From Herbaspirillum sp. meg3 (GTDB lineage: Bacteria; Pseudomonadota; Gammaproteobacteria; Burkholderiales; Burkholderiaceae_D): a stretch of 64,000 nucleotides of DNA. The stretch's first letter is position 1; every line of letters begins with the position of its first letter. Where the stretch lies: positions 1,798,001 through 1,862,000 of the forward strand of contig NZ_CP022736.1 in the NCBI RefSeq assembly GCF_002257565.1, written 5' to 3'. This document shows positions 35,535 through 43,865 of the stretch, piece by piece. A program made the translations under genes and the position numbers. The notes under the pieces are model-generated. The model was not told where the DNA came from and did no database searches. It saw only the letters and a list, made by a program, of their open reading frames with translations.

Positions 35535-36696
35535 CCCGTTTCACAATCAATGAGTCAAGAGAAGAACCTGCCGCAGCCATGGCGTCAGATAGCATGCTGC
35601 CGTTGGCGCGTAGCGCTGCAGCGGTAACATCGCTGTCAGTTCGGACTTGCATGTGGATTTGCTGTCCGATCAGATGTATTGAGGCGGAAACGCTGCCCAG
35701 ATTGGCAAAATTGAAGCGAACAACGCTATGCCAACTGGGCGTCGGGCCGCTGTCCTGCTCATTTTGCTGCGGTGATTCGGATGAATCCTGGCTGACTTCC
35801 CACTCCATGTGCTGGCCTGGCCAGACTTCGCCATGCCAGGCGAGGCGCTGTTGCTCAAGGGCATTGAGTTGCAGGTTGATGATCTGGCCCAGCTGGGTGT
35901 GAGCGGGGTCGGCGCTATTGAGCAAATCCGAAGTGCTACTGCTTTGCACTTGCTGGGCAAGTTGGGCCTGAGGCTCTTTCTGCAGCTCCGAAAGCGGTCG
36001 GCGACCTTCTGCCCATGCTGCGACATGGGATTCGTAGAAAGTCCCGCTCAACGCGATGGAGTCGTGCAGGGCACCGGCCAGCTGCGAGGTATTTGTCGGA
36101 TTGCTGACGAGCGGGGCATTGGGTTTGATGGCCGTGGGCAGATCGCTTTCTTCTGAAGCGTGCAACAGGGCATCAACCAGCTTACCGGCTGGACTGAGCG
36201 AAGTTTTAGTACTTTCCGGAGCAGCGGTTGGATTTTGGGCGGCCTGTTTAGCATCTTCGTCGCCGACTAAGCCGTTGCGCCCGACGATGGTGGGAAGGCC
36301 TTGCGGTGTCGTTTTGAGCGACTGCAGATCCTTCTCCATTGCCTTGCCTGCCACGCTGAGCGAGACCGAGGCGCCTTCCTCTTCAGCGTCAGAGCTGGTT
36401 TCGGTGAGCAGGAAGGTTGGGCGGGGGTCTTTGCTGACCATGGTCAGCAACAGAGAGTCACCAGTTTTGGTCGCCGTCGGCAGAACCATGCGGGCAGCCG
36501 TGTTGGCGATTCTGACCAGATATGAACCGTCGTTATAGGTCGACAGTACTTTGCCTTGCAGTTGTTGCCCGATGGCAATCTGAGCAAGCCTGCTAAAGGC
36601 TTCTTCTTTTGCATCTGCGACCGAAACGATCGACGTCGGCGCTACAACGGCAGCTACGGGCTGGACCGTGTTAGTGATGTCGGCCCGAGGTATCAT
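35521..36696 (-). CDS. Second FliK-like hook-length control domain protein
   Basis: A 391-residue protein whose N-terminal 300 residues are Ala/Ser/Gln-rich and low in structure. The C-terminal part (about 315-391) resembles the FliK switch domain (VVRFNFANLGSVSASIHLIG ... LSDAMAAAGSSLDSLIVKRD). The opening AQIAIGQQLQGKVLSTYNDG (about 36-55) is a beta-type segment found in FliK-like proteins of this order. It is translationally joined to the FlhB-C gene. Its exact role beside the canonical fliK at 26883-28118 is unknown. Confidence 0.78.
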   Translation of the reverse strand: MIPRADITNTVQPVAAVVAPTSIVSVADAKEEAFSRLAQIAIGQQLQGKVLSTYNDGSYLVRIANTAARMVLPTATKTGDSLLLTMVSKDPRPTFLLTETSSDAEEEGASVSLSVAGKAMEKDLQSLKTTPQGLPTIVGRNGLVGDEDAKQAAQNPTAAPESTKTSLSPAGKLVDALLHASEESDLPTAIKPNAPLVSNPTNTSQLAGALHDSIALSGTFYESHVAAWAEGRRPLSELQKEPQAQLAQQVQSSSTSDLLNSADPAHTQLGQIINLQLNALEQQRLAWHGEVWPGQHMEWEVSQDSSESPQQNEQDSGPTPSWHSVVRFNFANLGSVSASIHLIGQQIHMQVRTDSDVTAAALRANGSMLSDAMAAAGSSLDSLIVKRDGKT

Positions 36697-36698
36697 CG

Positions 36699-37034
36699 CT
36701 AACCTCGGTTGGTGCTACCGTAGGCCTTAACCAGTTTGCGTTCTGTGCTGGTGCTTTGGATGAGGGTGGCAAGCTTCTTCAGGCCGGGATCCGTCAGGTT
36801 GCGGATATCACGGTCGTCTTCGAGTATTTTTTTCAGGATTTCGATCTTGCGCTCGCGCCGGTCATCAGTCAGCGTGACGGTCGCTTCATGTTTTTTCAGG
36901 ATATCGACAACGTGGGCGCAATCCGCCTCAAGTTTTGACAGCAAATCCCATTCTTCCCGGCGTGCAGCGGCAAGCATCTGGTCGGTCAGTTCTGCAACCG
37001 CTTCATAAAGGGAGATAACTTCTGCTCCGTCCAT
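36699..37034 (-). CDS. fliT: Flagellar export chaperone FliT
   Basis: Helical chaperone for the filament cap FliD. It has 111 residues. Heptad helices with EEWDLLSKLEADCAHVVDIL and KKLATLIQSTSTERKLVKAY match FliT size and pattern. It lies 47 bases after fliS and 2 bases before the second fliK. In enterics FliT also inhibits FlhDC; no evidence bears on that here. Confidence 0.85.
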   Translation of the reverse strand: MDGAEVISLYEAVAELTDQMLAAARREEWDLLSKLEADCAHVVDILKKHEATVTLTDDRRERKIEILKKILEDDRDIRNLTDPGLKKLATLIQSTSTERKLVKAYGSTNRG

Positions 37035-37081
37035 TGTTGTGCTTTCGCGAGTATTTGTTGCGAATTATTGAGGGCGGCAGA

Positions 37082-37501
37082 TTAAGCTGCAACCTGAGCC
37101 TGGTTGGTGCCATTGGGGCCGATAGTCTCCCAAGCGTCTCTGAGGCCATCCAGCAGGCCGTGCACTTCCTCCAGAATTTCTTGAGAGTTTTCGACATTGG
37201 CTGCAAACAGGCGTCGGCCCATGTATTCGTAGAGAGCGTCCAGATTCAGTGCAATTTCACCGCCGACGTTTTTATTCAGACTGGCACGCAGGCCGCTTTC
37301 GATGATCAGAATCGCCTGGGTGATCGACTCACCCTTTTTTTTAATATCGCCGGCGTTCATGTATTTTTGACCCATGGCAATTGCTACCAAGGCGCCATCG
37401 AACAGCATGGTGATCAGCTTATGCGGACTCGCTGCGACGACACCGGTCTCCACGCCAATATTTGCGTACGCATTTGCGCCACGTTGCATGGTTCCGAACA
37501 T
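37082..37501 (-). CDS. fliS: Flagellin export chaperone FliS
   Basis: Binds the C-terminus of flagellin and prevents early polymerisation. It has 139 residues. The conserved YANIGVETGVVAASPHKLIT, followed by MLFDGALVAI, and the AILIIESGLRASLNKNVGGE helix are typical. It lies 27 bases after fliD. Confidence 0.96.
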   Translation of the reverse strand: MFGTMQRGANAYANIGVETGVVAASPHKLITMLFDGALVAIAMGQKYMNAGDIKKKGESITQAILIIESGLRASLNKNVGGEIALNLDALYEYMGRRLFAANVENSQEILEEVHGLLDGLRDAWETIGPNGTNQAQVAA

Positions 37502-37528
37502 TATCTTCTCCCACCTTCAATATAACGA

Positions 37529-39604
37529 TTAGCCACCGGCCTTTGGCAGATTCGCCAACTGTTGCGTCAGGTAGCTTTGTGTCGACGCCATGCTGGCCAG
37601 CGTGACGTTCAATGCATTGAACTGAGTCGTGTACTGATCCTGCATGTTGCTTAAGCGCGTGTTGATGACAGCCTGCCGATCCGTATTGATCTTCAGGCTG
37701 GCCTGCAAACCCTTGGTCTTAGTATCAATGATACCGCCATCTGCGAGAAAACCATTTACTAAGGTTTGCAAATTGGTCAGCACACCGTTGGTACCTGTTG
37801 TATTTGCGGTGCCATCTGCATTGGTGCCGGCAGTAGATGTGAACAGGTTGGCAATGCCTGCGAAGTTGTTGGTCGTCGCGGTTGTCAGTTTCGCAGCGTC
37901 CAGCGCCAGCGTGCCGTCTTTTTGGAAGCCGATGCCAATGTCCGACAGCGAGCTGATGCCATTGCCGCCGGTAACACTTCCTAAGAGGGCGGTGCGCAAC
38001 TGACTCATCATGCTTTGGACTGATGACTCGCTCGCCAAAGGCGACGAAGTGCCCACCTGACCTGGCGTGGTCGATGGCGTTTGTTGTGTCAGTCCGGTAA
38101 TTGCTTTGGCCAACGCATTGTAAGCCGATACAAAAGTGTTCGCAGTGCTGGCGATGCCACTGGTGTCGTTGCTGATGTTGAGTGTAAAGTTGTCTGACGC
38201 AGTTGTAACTTTTGTCAGGTTCAACGTTACACCGGAAATTGCATCTGTGACCTTGTTGGTCGGGCTGGTGACACTCACGCCGTCAATGCTTAGCTTGGCG
38301 TCTTGCGCTGCCTGCAATTGACCCATGGTACTGCCGCTCAAGGTCGCGAAATCACCGGTACCTGTCAAGGACACAGGGCTGGTCGCACCGGTGCCGGAAG
38401 GTGTCAGTACCAGATGATCATTGGTGCCATCGTTGGTGATGGTGGCTGTGACACCTGCGTTTGCGGTGTTGATGGCATCTCGGACGTTTTGCAAAGTCTG
38501 GCCTGCACCGCTCAACGGAATGGTGGTCGTGGTGCTTCCGACATTCAATGTCAGACCGCCTGCTGTCGCATCAAAAGTCTGGCCGGTCGCGACGTTTGGC
38601 GAAGTATATTTTCCGCTCGGATCAAAAGACAGTGCGGAATAGTCGCCTGTGCCGGTAACACGGATCGAATTGGCTGCGCCACTGTCTTTTGCGGCAATCA
38701 CCAAGTGGGCGCTGGAGCCGTCACTGACGATAGTTGCGCTGACACCTGCATCGCTGGCATTGATGGCGTCGCGTACACCGGCCAGGGTATTTGTGGTCGG
38801 CTTGATGATCGCAGTAGATCCATTTCCTGTCTTGATCGCCAGGATGCCGGAGCTGAATGTCGCGCTCGACGAAAAACCGGTGGAGGTAATTTTTTGTGCT
38901 TGTGCAAGCTGAGAGACTGCAATTGTATAGTTGCCCGAGGCAGCCGCAGTCGCATCGCGAGGTGCCTGGATCTGCGTTACGGTGCTCGGTGTGGAACTTG
39001 ATGGATCATAAGCCAGTGCAGACAGGCTGTTATTCGCTTGCACTTTGATGGTATTGGCCGTGCCGGCAGTATTCGACTCCAGAACCAGATGGTCGCCAGT
39101 GCCGTCAGTCGTAATGCTTGCGGTAACGCCGGTTTTTGCTGCGTTGATCGCGTCGCGTACTCCAGAGAGTGTCGCGTTAGCTTGCAATGTAACAAAAGTG
39201 GGCGCATTGGTGCCGACTTTGATGGCGATGGAATCACCTGCATTGAAGATCTGCGAACTGGTGAAGCCTGCCGATTGAATTCTCTGCGCCAGTAATTTTG
39301 TCGAATCGTCAGTATTGACGTCGGCTGTGAACGGATCAGTAGTAAGGGTTGTGCCTGTTCCGCTGTTGGAAACAGAGGATTTTTGCGCGCTGAAACTTGC
39401 AGCTGTGAGGCCGTTCAGAGCACTTTGGTATGACGAGATCGTGCTTTTGAGGCTGCCGTAGGCAGAGATAAGACTGTTGTAGCTGCTGGCCTGCTGTGTC
39501 AGCGGAGTGAGAACGCTGCTTTCAGCGCTCATCAACTTCGAGACGAGCGTGGCGACGTCAAGGGGACCTGCTGAGGTGGTAATTGTCCCGGTGGAAGTGG
39601 CCAT
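37529..39604 (-). CDS. fliD: Filament cap protein FliD (HAP2), enlarged
   Basis: Forms the cap under which flagellin polymerises, and often acts in adhesion. It has 691 residues, well above the enteric 468. The N-terminal FliD domain begins STGTITTSAGPLDVATLVSK and the C-terminal domain ends QYTTQFNALNVTLASMAS-like. Between them are three flagellin IN-type repeats (about 112-200, 243-330, 342-425), each with GVRDAIN/NVRDAIN, GV(T/S)A(S/T)I, DGT/S and HLV. It is followed by fliS and fliT. Confidence 0.95.
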   Translation of the reverse strand: MATSTGTITTSAGPLDVATLVSKLMSAESSVLTPLTQQASSYNSLISAYGSLKSTISSYQSALNGLTAASFSAQKSSVSNSGTGTTLTTDPFTADVNTDDSTKLLAQRIQSAGFTSSQIFNAGDSIAIKVGTNAPTFVTLQANATLSGVRDAINAAKTGVTASITTDGTGDHLVLESNTAGTANTIKVQANNSLSALAYDPSSSTPSTVTQIQAPRDATAAASGNYTIAVSQLAQAQKITSTGFSSSATFSSGILAIKTGNGSTAIIKPTTNTLAGVRDAINASDAGVSATIVSDGSSAHLVIAAKDSGAANSIRVTGTGDYSALSFDPSGKYTSPNVATGQTFDATAGGLTLNVGSTTTTIPLSGAGQTLQNVRDAINTANAGVTATITNDGTNDHLVLTPSGTGATSPVSLTGTGDFATLSGSTMGQLQAAQDAKLSIDGVSVTSPTNKVTDAISGVTLNLTKVTTASDNFTLNISNDTSGIASTANTFVSAYNALAKAITGLTQQTPSTTPGQVGTSSPLASESSVQSMMSQLRTALLGSVTGGNGISSLSDIGIGFQKDGTLALDAAKLTTATTNNFAGIANLFTSTAGTNADGTANTTGTNGVLTNLQTLVNGFLADGGIIDTKTKGLQASLKINTDRQAVINTRLSNMQDQYTTQFNALNVTLASMASTQSYLTQQLANLPKAGG
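38330..39271 (-). repeat. Three flagellin IN-type repeats within FliD
   Basis: Each about 85-residue unit has the order VRDAIN, GV(T/S)A-I, D-GT/SxxHLV, then a GTGDY/F-ALS or NNSLSAL end. The third unit ends TGTGDFATLSG and the second TGTGDYSALSF, so these two are closest. Confidence 0.85.
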
Positions 39605-39782
39605 GTGATCTCCTGATTTCTAGATGCAAATGCGATGTGCTGATGTCGGAAACCCAAGCGATGAACGCACAATAGGGCATGCGTCAGTGCGATTCGTTAC
39701 CATCCGAGGATGACTTCCAGCACTAACTTGCACATACAAGGTGATATATAAATCTGCTATGAATTGCCGATGCGAAATATGA

Positions 39783-39809
39783 CATGCGCAAATAGGTTGT
39801 TTGCGCATG
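39783..39809. repeat. Perfect inverted repeat between flaG and fliD
   Basis: CATGCGCAAA and TTTGCGCATG pair over 10 bases with a 7-base loop. There is no T run on either side, so it is not a standard terminator. It may be a protein-binding site or an mRNA-end hairpin in the 239-base flaG-fliD gap. Confidence 0.6.
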
Positions 39810-39843
39810 GATATTTCTGGTGCGCCAGCAGTTCGTACCAGAC

Positions 39844-40203
39844 TCAAACTTTGTGATTGATCAACAAGCCTTGCAGTTTGTCGATCGACTTCGCGATTTC
39901 AATTGCTTCCTGGCTTGGAATCTGACGAAGAACAGTATTGTCTGCCGTATCAATGACCTTGATAACCGTCTTGCCGCTATCTTGATCTTTGGAAAAAGTG
40001 ATTGCCGACGCATTCTTGCTTGCGAAGTCATTCAGCTTGTCTACTGCGTTTGCTACATCAGCCTCGCTGGAGCGTTGCGACTGCGCTGTTGCCGCAGGTG
40101 CAACAGTCGATACCACCGGATCTGGTTTTGTAGTTGAAGTCTGGGTTGGCGTATAAGAGCCAGAATCACCAGCTGCAGTAATATTAAGTGGGGAAATCGA
40201 CAT
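39844..40203 (-). CDS. flaG: FlaG family protein
   Basis: Small protein thought to affect filament length. It has 119 residues. A disordered Thr/Ser/Ala-rich N-terminal part is followed by the FlaG domain with AVDKLNDFASKNASAITFSK and KTVIKVIDTADNTVLRQIPS (the DxxTGEVIRQIP-like core). The ATG sits behind AAGGGAG, shortly after the hairpin at 40228-40259. The place between fliC and fliD is usual. Confidence 0.92.
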   Translation of the reverse strand: MSISPLNITAAGDSGSYTPTQTSTTKPDPVVSTVAPAATAQSQRSSEADVANAVDKLNDFASKNASAITFSKDQDSGKTVIKVIDTADNTVLRQIPSQEAIEIAKSIDKLQGLLINHKV

Positions 40204-40227
40204 GGTGTTACTCCCTTAAAGGAACAT

Positions 40228-40259
40228 GCGGAGAATACGTACGCATACATATTCCCCGC
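40228..40259 (-). terminator. RNA hairpin between fliC and flaG
   Basis: Read on the minus strand, two 14-base arms pair around a 4-base loop. Twelve pairs are Watson-Crick and two are G-U, which pair in the minus-strand RNA but would be A-C mismatches in the opposite transcript. It lies 26 bases after the fliC stop. With no T run it is more likely a transcript-end stabiliser or partial attenuator than a full terminator. Confidence 0.6.
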
Positions 40260-40285
40260 ACTTTCATCCTACATAGCTCTTAAGA

Positions 40286-41374
40286 CTATTTCAACAGCGA
40301 CAGGACGCTTTGCGGTGCAGAGTTCGCCTGAGACAACATCGCCGTACCAGCTTGTTGCAGAATTTGCGCACGTGTGAGGTTTGCTGTTTCTGCCGCGTAG
40401 TCGGTATCCATGATACGGCTGCGCGATGCGGTGATGTTTTCGCTCGAAATCTGCAAGTTGCTGATAACGGCTGTGAAACGGTTTTGAACAGCACCAAACT
40501 CTGCACGCTTGGACGAGATCAGGTTGATCGCGTTGTCCAGGTTCTTGATCGCCTTTTGAGCATCGCTTTGTGCCGATGGATCGGAAATTGCCTTGTCCAA
40601 GCTCAGTTTAGCGGTGTCGATAGCGGCTTGCAGAGTCACTGCCGAAGCAGCCAGTGCACTTGCTGTCAATGTCGAACCAGTTGAGAACAGGGTGTCCAGA
40701 GCCGCCTTGGCCGAAGTGTAAGTCACTTGAGCAGCGTCAACCGAAGTTGTCGAGCCCAGACCGATCAGACCCTTGGCGCTGGTGCCGATAACGTTGGCGA
40801 TTGTCGAATCGTTCGACAAGTCGGACAAGGAAATGCTGATTTGGTCGTTCAGCTTGTTGTCGGTAACGTTGGCGCCGACTTGGAAAGTCAGTGTCAAGGA
40901 AGCAGAAACGTTAGCATTGTCCGAACCTGTGCCAGCGCTGGCGCCGGAACCGATACCTGTGAACAGGTTTTGGCCGTTGAAGCTTGTGCCGTTCAGAACG
41001 CGGAATGTTTCGTCCGACAGTTGCTTGTATTCGTCGTTCAGCGTTTTGCGATCTTGTGCGCTGTTCGAACCGTTAGCTGCTTGAACTGCCAGTTCACGCA
41101 TACGTTGCAGGTTGTCGGTAACTGTGCTCAGTGCGCCTTCAGCGGTTTGAGCCAGGGAGATACCGTCGTTGGCGTTACGTTGTGCAACTGCCAGACCTTT
41201 GACCTGTGCGTTCATACGGTCGGCAATTGCCAGGCCGGCCGCGTCGTCCTTTGCGCTGTTGACGCGCAAGCCGGAAGACAAACGTTGAATCGAAGTATTC
41301 AGGGACGATTGCGAAGTGTTCAAATTGCGTTGCGTGTTAAGCGACGCAATATTGGTATTAATGACTGATGCCAT
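40286..41374 (-). CDS. fliC: Flagellin FliC
   Basis: Filament subunit. It has 362 residues, a compact flagellin. The N-terminal D0/D1 opens INTNIASLNTQRNLNTSQSS and contains QRLSSGLRVNSAKDDAAGLA; LAQTAEGAL follows. The C-terminal D1/D0 has FTAVISNLQISSENITASRS and ILQQAGTAMLSQANSAPQSV. The short variable middle (about 170-260) is Ser/Ala/Thr-rich and open to O-glycosylation. The start has AGGAGAAT, and a sigma-28 promoter lies about 100 bases upstream. Confidence 0.97.
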   Translation of the reverse strand: MASVINTNIASLNTQRNLNTSQSSLNTSIQRLSSGLRVNSAKDDAAGLAIADRMNAQVKGLAVAQRNANDGISLAQTAEGALSTVTDNLQRMRELAVQAANGSNSAQDRKTLNDEYKQLSDETFRVLNGTSFNGQNLFTGIGSGASAGTGSDNANVSASLTLTFQVGANVTDNKLNDQISISLSDLSNDSTIANVIGTSAKGLIGLGSTTSVDAAQVTYTSAKAALDTLFSTGSTLTASALAASAVTLQAAIDTAKLSLDKAISDPSAQSDAQKAIKNLDNAINLISSKRAEFGAVQNRFTAVISNLQISSENITASRSRIMDTDYAAETANLTRAQILQQAGTAMLSQANSAPQSVLSLLK

Positions 41375-41473
41375 GTTAATTCTCCTAAGATTTGAGGCCG
41401 ATAAATCCGAGTTTCAGTGCTTAACTTTGGTTTTTACCTAAAGCCTCAGGCGTTCAAACCGCTGTTGTTAGCT

Positions 41474-41500
41474 ATATCGGACGGTATCGGAAAAAGTTTA
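41474..41500 (-). promoter_or_regulatory. Sigma-28 promoter of fliC
   Basis: Minus strand: TAAACTTT (41493-41500), 11 bases, TCCGATAT (41474-41481). It matches 13 of 16 positions of TAAAGTTT-N11-GCCGATAA. It predicts a leader of about 90 bases before the flagellin start. Confidence 0.85.
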
Positions 41501-41575
41501 ATGTTTATCGCAAAAAATTTTTTTCCAATGCTGTCCGATCTAAAACTGCGTGCTTTTATACGTCAAGCAAACCTT

Positions 41576-41602
41576 ATTTCGACCCGATTCCGGAAAACTT
41601 TA
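41576..41602 (-). promoter_or_regulatory. Possible second, upstream sigma-28 promoter of fliC
   Basis: Minus strand: perfect TAAAGTTT (41595-41602), 11 bases, GTCGAAAT (41576-41583), a 5 of 8 match at -10. It is weaker than the proximal site. Together with 41474-41500 it would make tandem late promoters. The 332-base gap 41375-41706 holds these elements plus an inverted repeat at 41647-41682, and no gene. Confidence 0.5.
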
Positions 41603-41646
41603 ATGGGTATTTCTGTAAAAATTCCCGGAGTGTTGGGCCGGGGGAG

Positions 41647-41682
41647 TTGCATTGCGCTATTGGGAACGTTGGCGCAATGCAA
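41647..41682. repeat. Inverted repeat upstream of fliC promoters, downstream of the TPR gene
   Basis: TTGCATTGCGC and GCGCAATGCAA form a perfect 11-base stem with a 14-base loop, 24 bases after the TPR gene stop on the minus strand. There is no T run. It may end the TPR transcript or bind a regulator near the flagellin promoters. Confidence 0.55.
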
Positions 41683-41706
41683 TTTGCGTTCGGAATAAGT
41701 TGTTAA

Positions 41707-43671
41707 TTAGGCGAGATTTTGTTTTTTCTTGTCTCTCACGATGGCAAGTTCTGACGATACTTTGGCAATTACCGAAGGCCAGTCGCCGCGCTCTTGTTGT
41801 CTGAAAAGACGCATACTCGGATACCAGGGAGAATCTTCTCTCTCTTTCAGCCAGCGCCAGTCTGGGGTGTGAGGCAGGAGTGTCCATGTGGGCCGGCCAA
41901 GTGCCCCGGCAAGGTGGACGACCGAAGTATCAACGCTGATAATCAGGTCCAGATTCGCCATCGCTGCTGCTGTATCGGCAAAATCGGTGAAATCGTCTCC
42001 GATATTAAAAACAGGCAAGTCTTTGGGCAATTTTGCCAAATCCGGGGTTGCAAGACCCTTCTGAATCGAGAAAAATTTAACGTCAGAGACATTAAAGAGA
42101 GGTGCAAACGTTTCCAGTGGTATCGATCGTTTTCGATCGTTGCCGTGTTCCGGATTGCCGGCCCAGACAAATCCGACGCGTAAATCAGTTTTATTGCCCG
42201 AGAGAGCGTCGATTTTGTCGGCCCATTTGGCGATGTCGATGGGATCTGCGGACAAGTAATAGGGATACGAGGGTATATCTTCAACATGGTCGGTTCCAAG
42301 GGCGTGCGGCAGGCTCATTAGTACATAGGCGCAATCGCACTTCGGCAGCGGGTCATCCTCTCTGACAAGCGTAACCTGCTCAGATACGCTGCGAAACAGT
42401 CGGGCCAGCGGATCCTTGACATGCAATGCCACCCGCGCGCCTTGCGCTAGTAGCGTGTGCACATACCGTACGAACTGGATGCTGTCGCCGAAGCCTTGTT
42501 CGTGCATCAGCAGGATCTGTTTTCCCTGCAGGGAGGATTTGCCGTCCCATTTTGGAATGAGATTGAACAATTTATGGATCAGCTTATAGACATAGCGACG
42601 CTCTTTTACCTCCAGTCGGCTCTCGTGATTGGCCCAGCCCTCTTTAAGGTCGCCAGCCAATAGCTGCCCAAGTGCAAGATTATGTTGCGCAGTCAAGTAA
42701 TTGGGCTTGAGAATCATTGCGTCTTTGAAATATTGCAGCGCGGCAGAGGTTTCGCCATAGTCGTACATCGTAGCGCCGATATTGTTCACTGTTACCGCAT
42801 GTTTCGGGTCGATTTCCAGGGCACGTTGAAAGAGTTTCATCGCATCTTCGTAGCGATCCTGATGCGAAAAATAGCTCGACGCTAGCTTGGTGTAACTGTT
42901 AGGGTCCTTGGGAGCAAGCTCAATGACGCGCTCGTAATGCTCGTGAGCTTTGTCAAACTCTTTCAGTTTTATATAGGTATCTGCGATCTTGTATTGCGCG
43001 TAAATGTCATCAGGATTCAGCAAGAGCGACGTTTTGTGGCATTCCAGCGCGTCGTTAAGCATGTTCATCTCTTGAAAGGCTATGCCGAGATTAGTATGTG
43101 CAGGAGCGAAGTTGATTTGTAATTCCATTGACTTCAACAGAACAGCTACCGCTTCCTTGTATCGTTTTGCGTCGATGAGTGCTTTCCCCAAGTGGGATAG
43201 CGGGCCTGGCGCATCTGGTGCGCGCTTTACTGCATCCTCAAAATACGCGATGGATGCATCGGCGTCGTTCTTCTCATGGAGAGCATTTGCCAGGCCAATG
43301 CGTGCTTCCTTGCTTTCCGTATCTATTTCAATTGCTTTTTCGTAAATAGCAATTGCTTCGTCAATACGATCTTGGCTGAGAACTGCTCCGCCCAAGTTGG
43401 TTAGGTATTCGGCATTTTCAGGGTCTGCTGTCAGGGCTTTGCGCAGGGATTTTTCGGCCTCAGCATAGTTGTTTTCACGCATTGCGATTAATCCCCATGC
43501 GTGATTGGCGAAAACCAGATTAGGGGCGCGTTTAAGTACTTGGGCGCATAGAGTTTTGGCTTCGGCGACTTTGTGGTCATCCAGAAAACCGAGGCATTCA
43601 CGAACGGCAAGCAAATCTTTAAGGTTGTGAGAAGTGTTTTTGACTGGCTTGTTGCTGCTACGCGTTGACAT
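41707..43671 (-). CDS. TPR protein with GT9/GT41-like glycosyltransferase C-domain
   Basis: A 654-residue cytoplasmic protein. The N-terminal two thirds (about 30-350) hold about nine tetratricopeptide repeats, for example NYAEAEKSLRKALTADPENA and RYEDAMKLFQRALEIDPKHA. The C-terminal part (about 370-640) resembles heptosyltransferase/O-GlcNAc transferase folds: LLMHEQGFGDSIQFVRYV, VGFVWAGNPEHGNDRKRSIP and DLIISVDTSVVHLAGALGRP. It lies directly upstream of fliC on the same strand. Flagellin glycosylation is the likely role, by context. The ATG has AAGGAT ahead. Confidence 0.85.
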   Translation of the reverse strand: MSTRSSNKPVKNTSHNLKDLLAVRECLGFLDDHKVAEAKTLCAQVLKRAPNLVFANHAWGLIAMRENNYAEAEKSLRKALTADPENAEYLTNLGGAVLSQDRIDEAIAIYEKAIEIDTESKEARIGLANALHEKNDADASIAYFEDAVKRAPDAPGPLSHLGKALIDAKRYKEAVAVLLKSMELQINFAPAHTNLGIAFQEMNMLNDALECHKTSLLLNPDDIYAQYKIADTYIKLKEFDKAHEHYERVIELAPKDPNSYTKLASSYFSHQDRYEDAMKLFQRALEIDPKHAVTVNNIGATMYDYGETSAALQYFKDAMILKPNYLTAQHNLALGQLLAGDLKEGWANHESRLEVKERRYVYKLIHKLFNLIPKWDGKSSLQGKQILLMHEQGFGDSIQFVRYVHTLLAQGARVALHVKDPLARLFRSVSEQVTLVREDDPLPKCDCAYVLMSLPHALGTDHVEDIPSYPYYLSADPIDIAKWADKIDALSGNKTDLRVGFVWAGNPEHGNDRKRSIPLETFAPLFNVSDVKFFSIQKGLATPDLAKLPKDLPVFNIGDDFTDFADTAAAMANLDLIISVDTSVVHLAGALGRPTWTLLPHTPDWRWLKEREDSPWYPSMRLFRQQERGDWPSVIAKVSSELAIVRDKKKQNLA

Positions 43672-43813
43672 TGGAAATCCTTGGCAGATGATGACGTCTC
43701 AGGCGATCGTTCTCATTCCATGCATTGCAGGAGGGCGATGCCATTGCGACGGCGCAATTAATCAGTGCATATCATATGATGCAATTTTCTCATTTGATTG
43801 TACAAACAGACGT

Positions 43814-43837
43814 AAAAAAGCCCGCAATTAGCGGGCT
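43814..43837 (-). terminator. lexA terminator
   Basis: On the minus strand AGCCCGC and GCGGGCT pair around a 5-base loop, followed by TTTTT. It ends the leftward lexA transcript 29 bases past the stop, before the TPR gene. Confidence 0.88.
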
Positions 43838-43865
43838 GTGTGCATTTTAAGTGGGAAGTGCGCTA

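Noticed and set aside
41397..41404. Plus-strand GCCGATAA near the fliC start
   Set aside because: No -35 at 11 bases, and it points into the TPR gene in antisense; coincidence.
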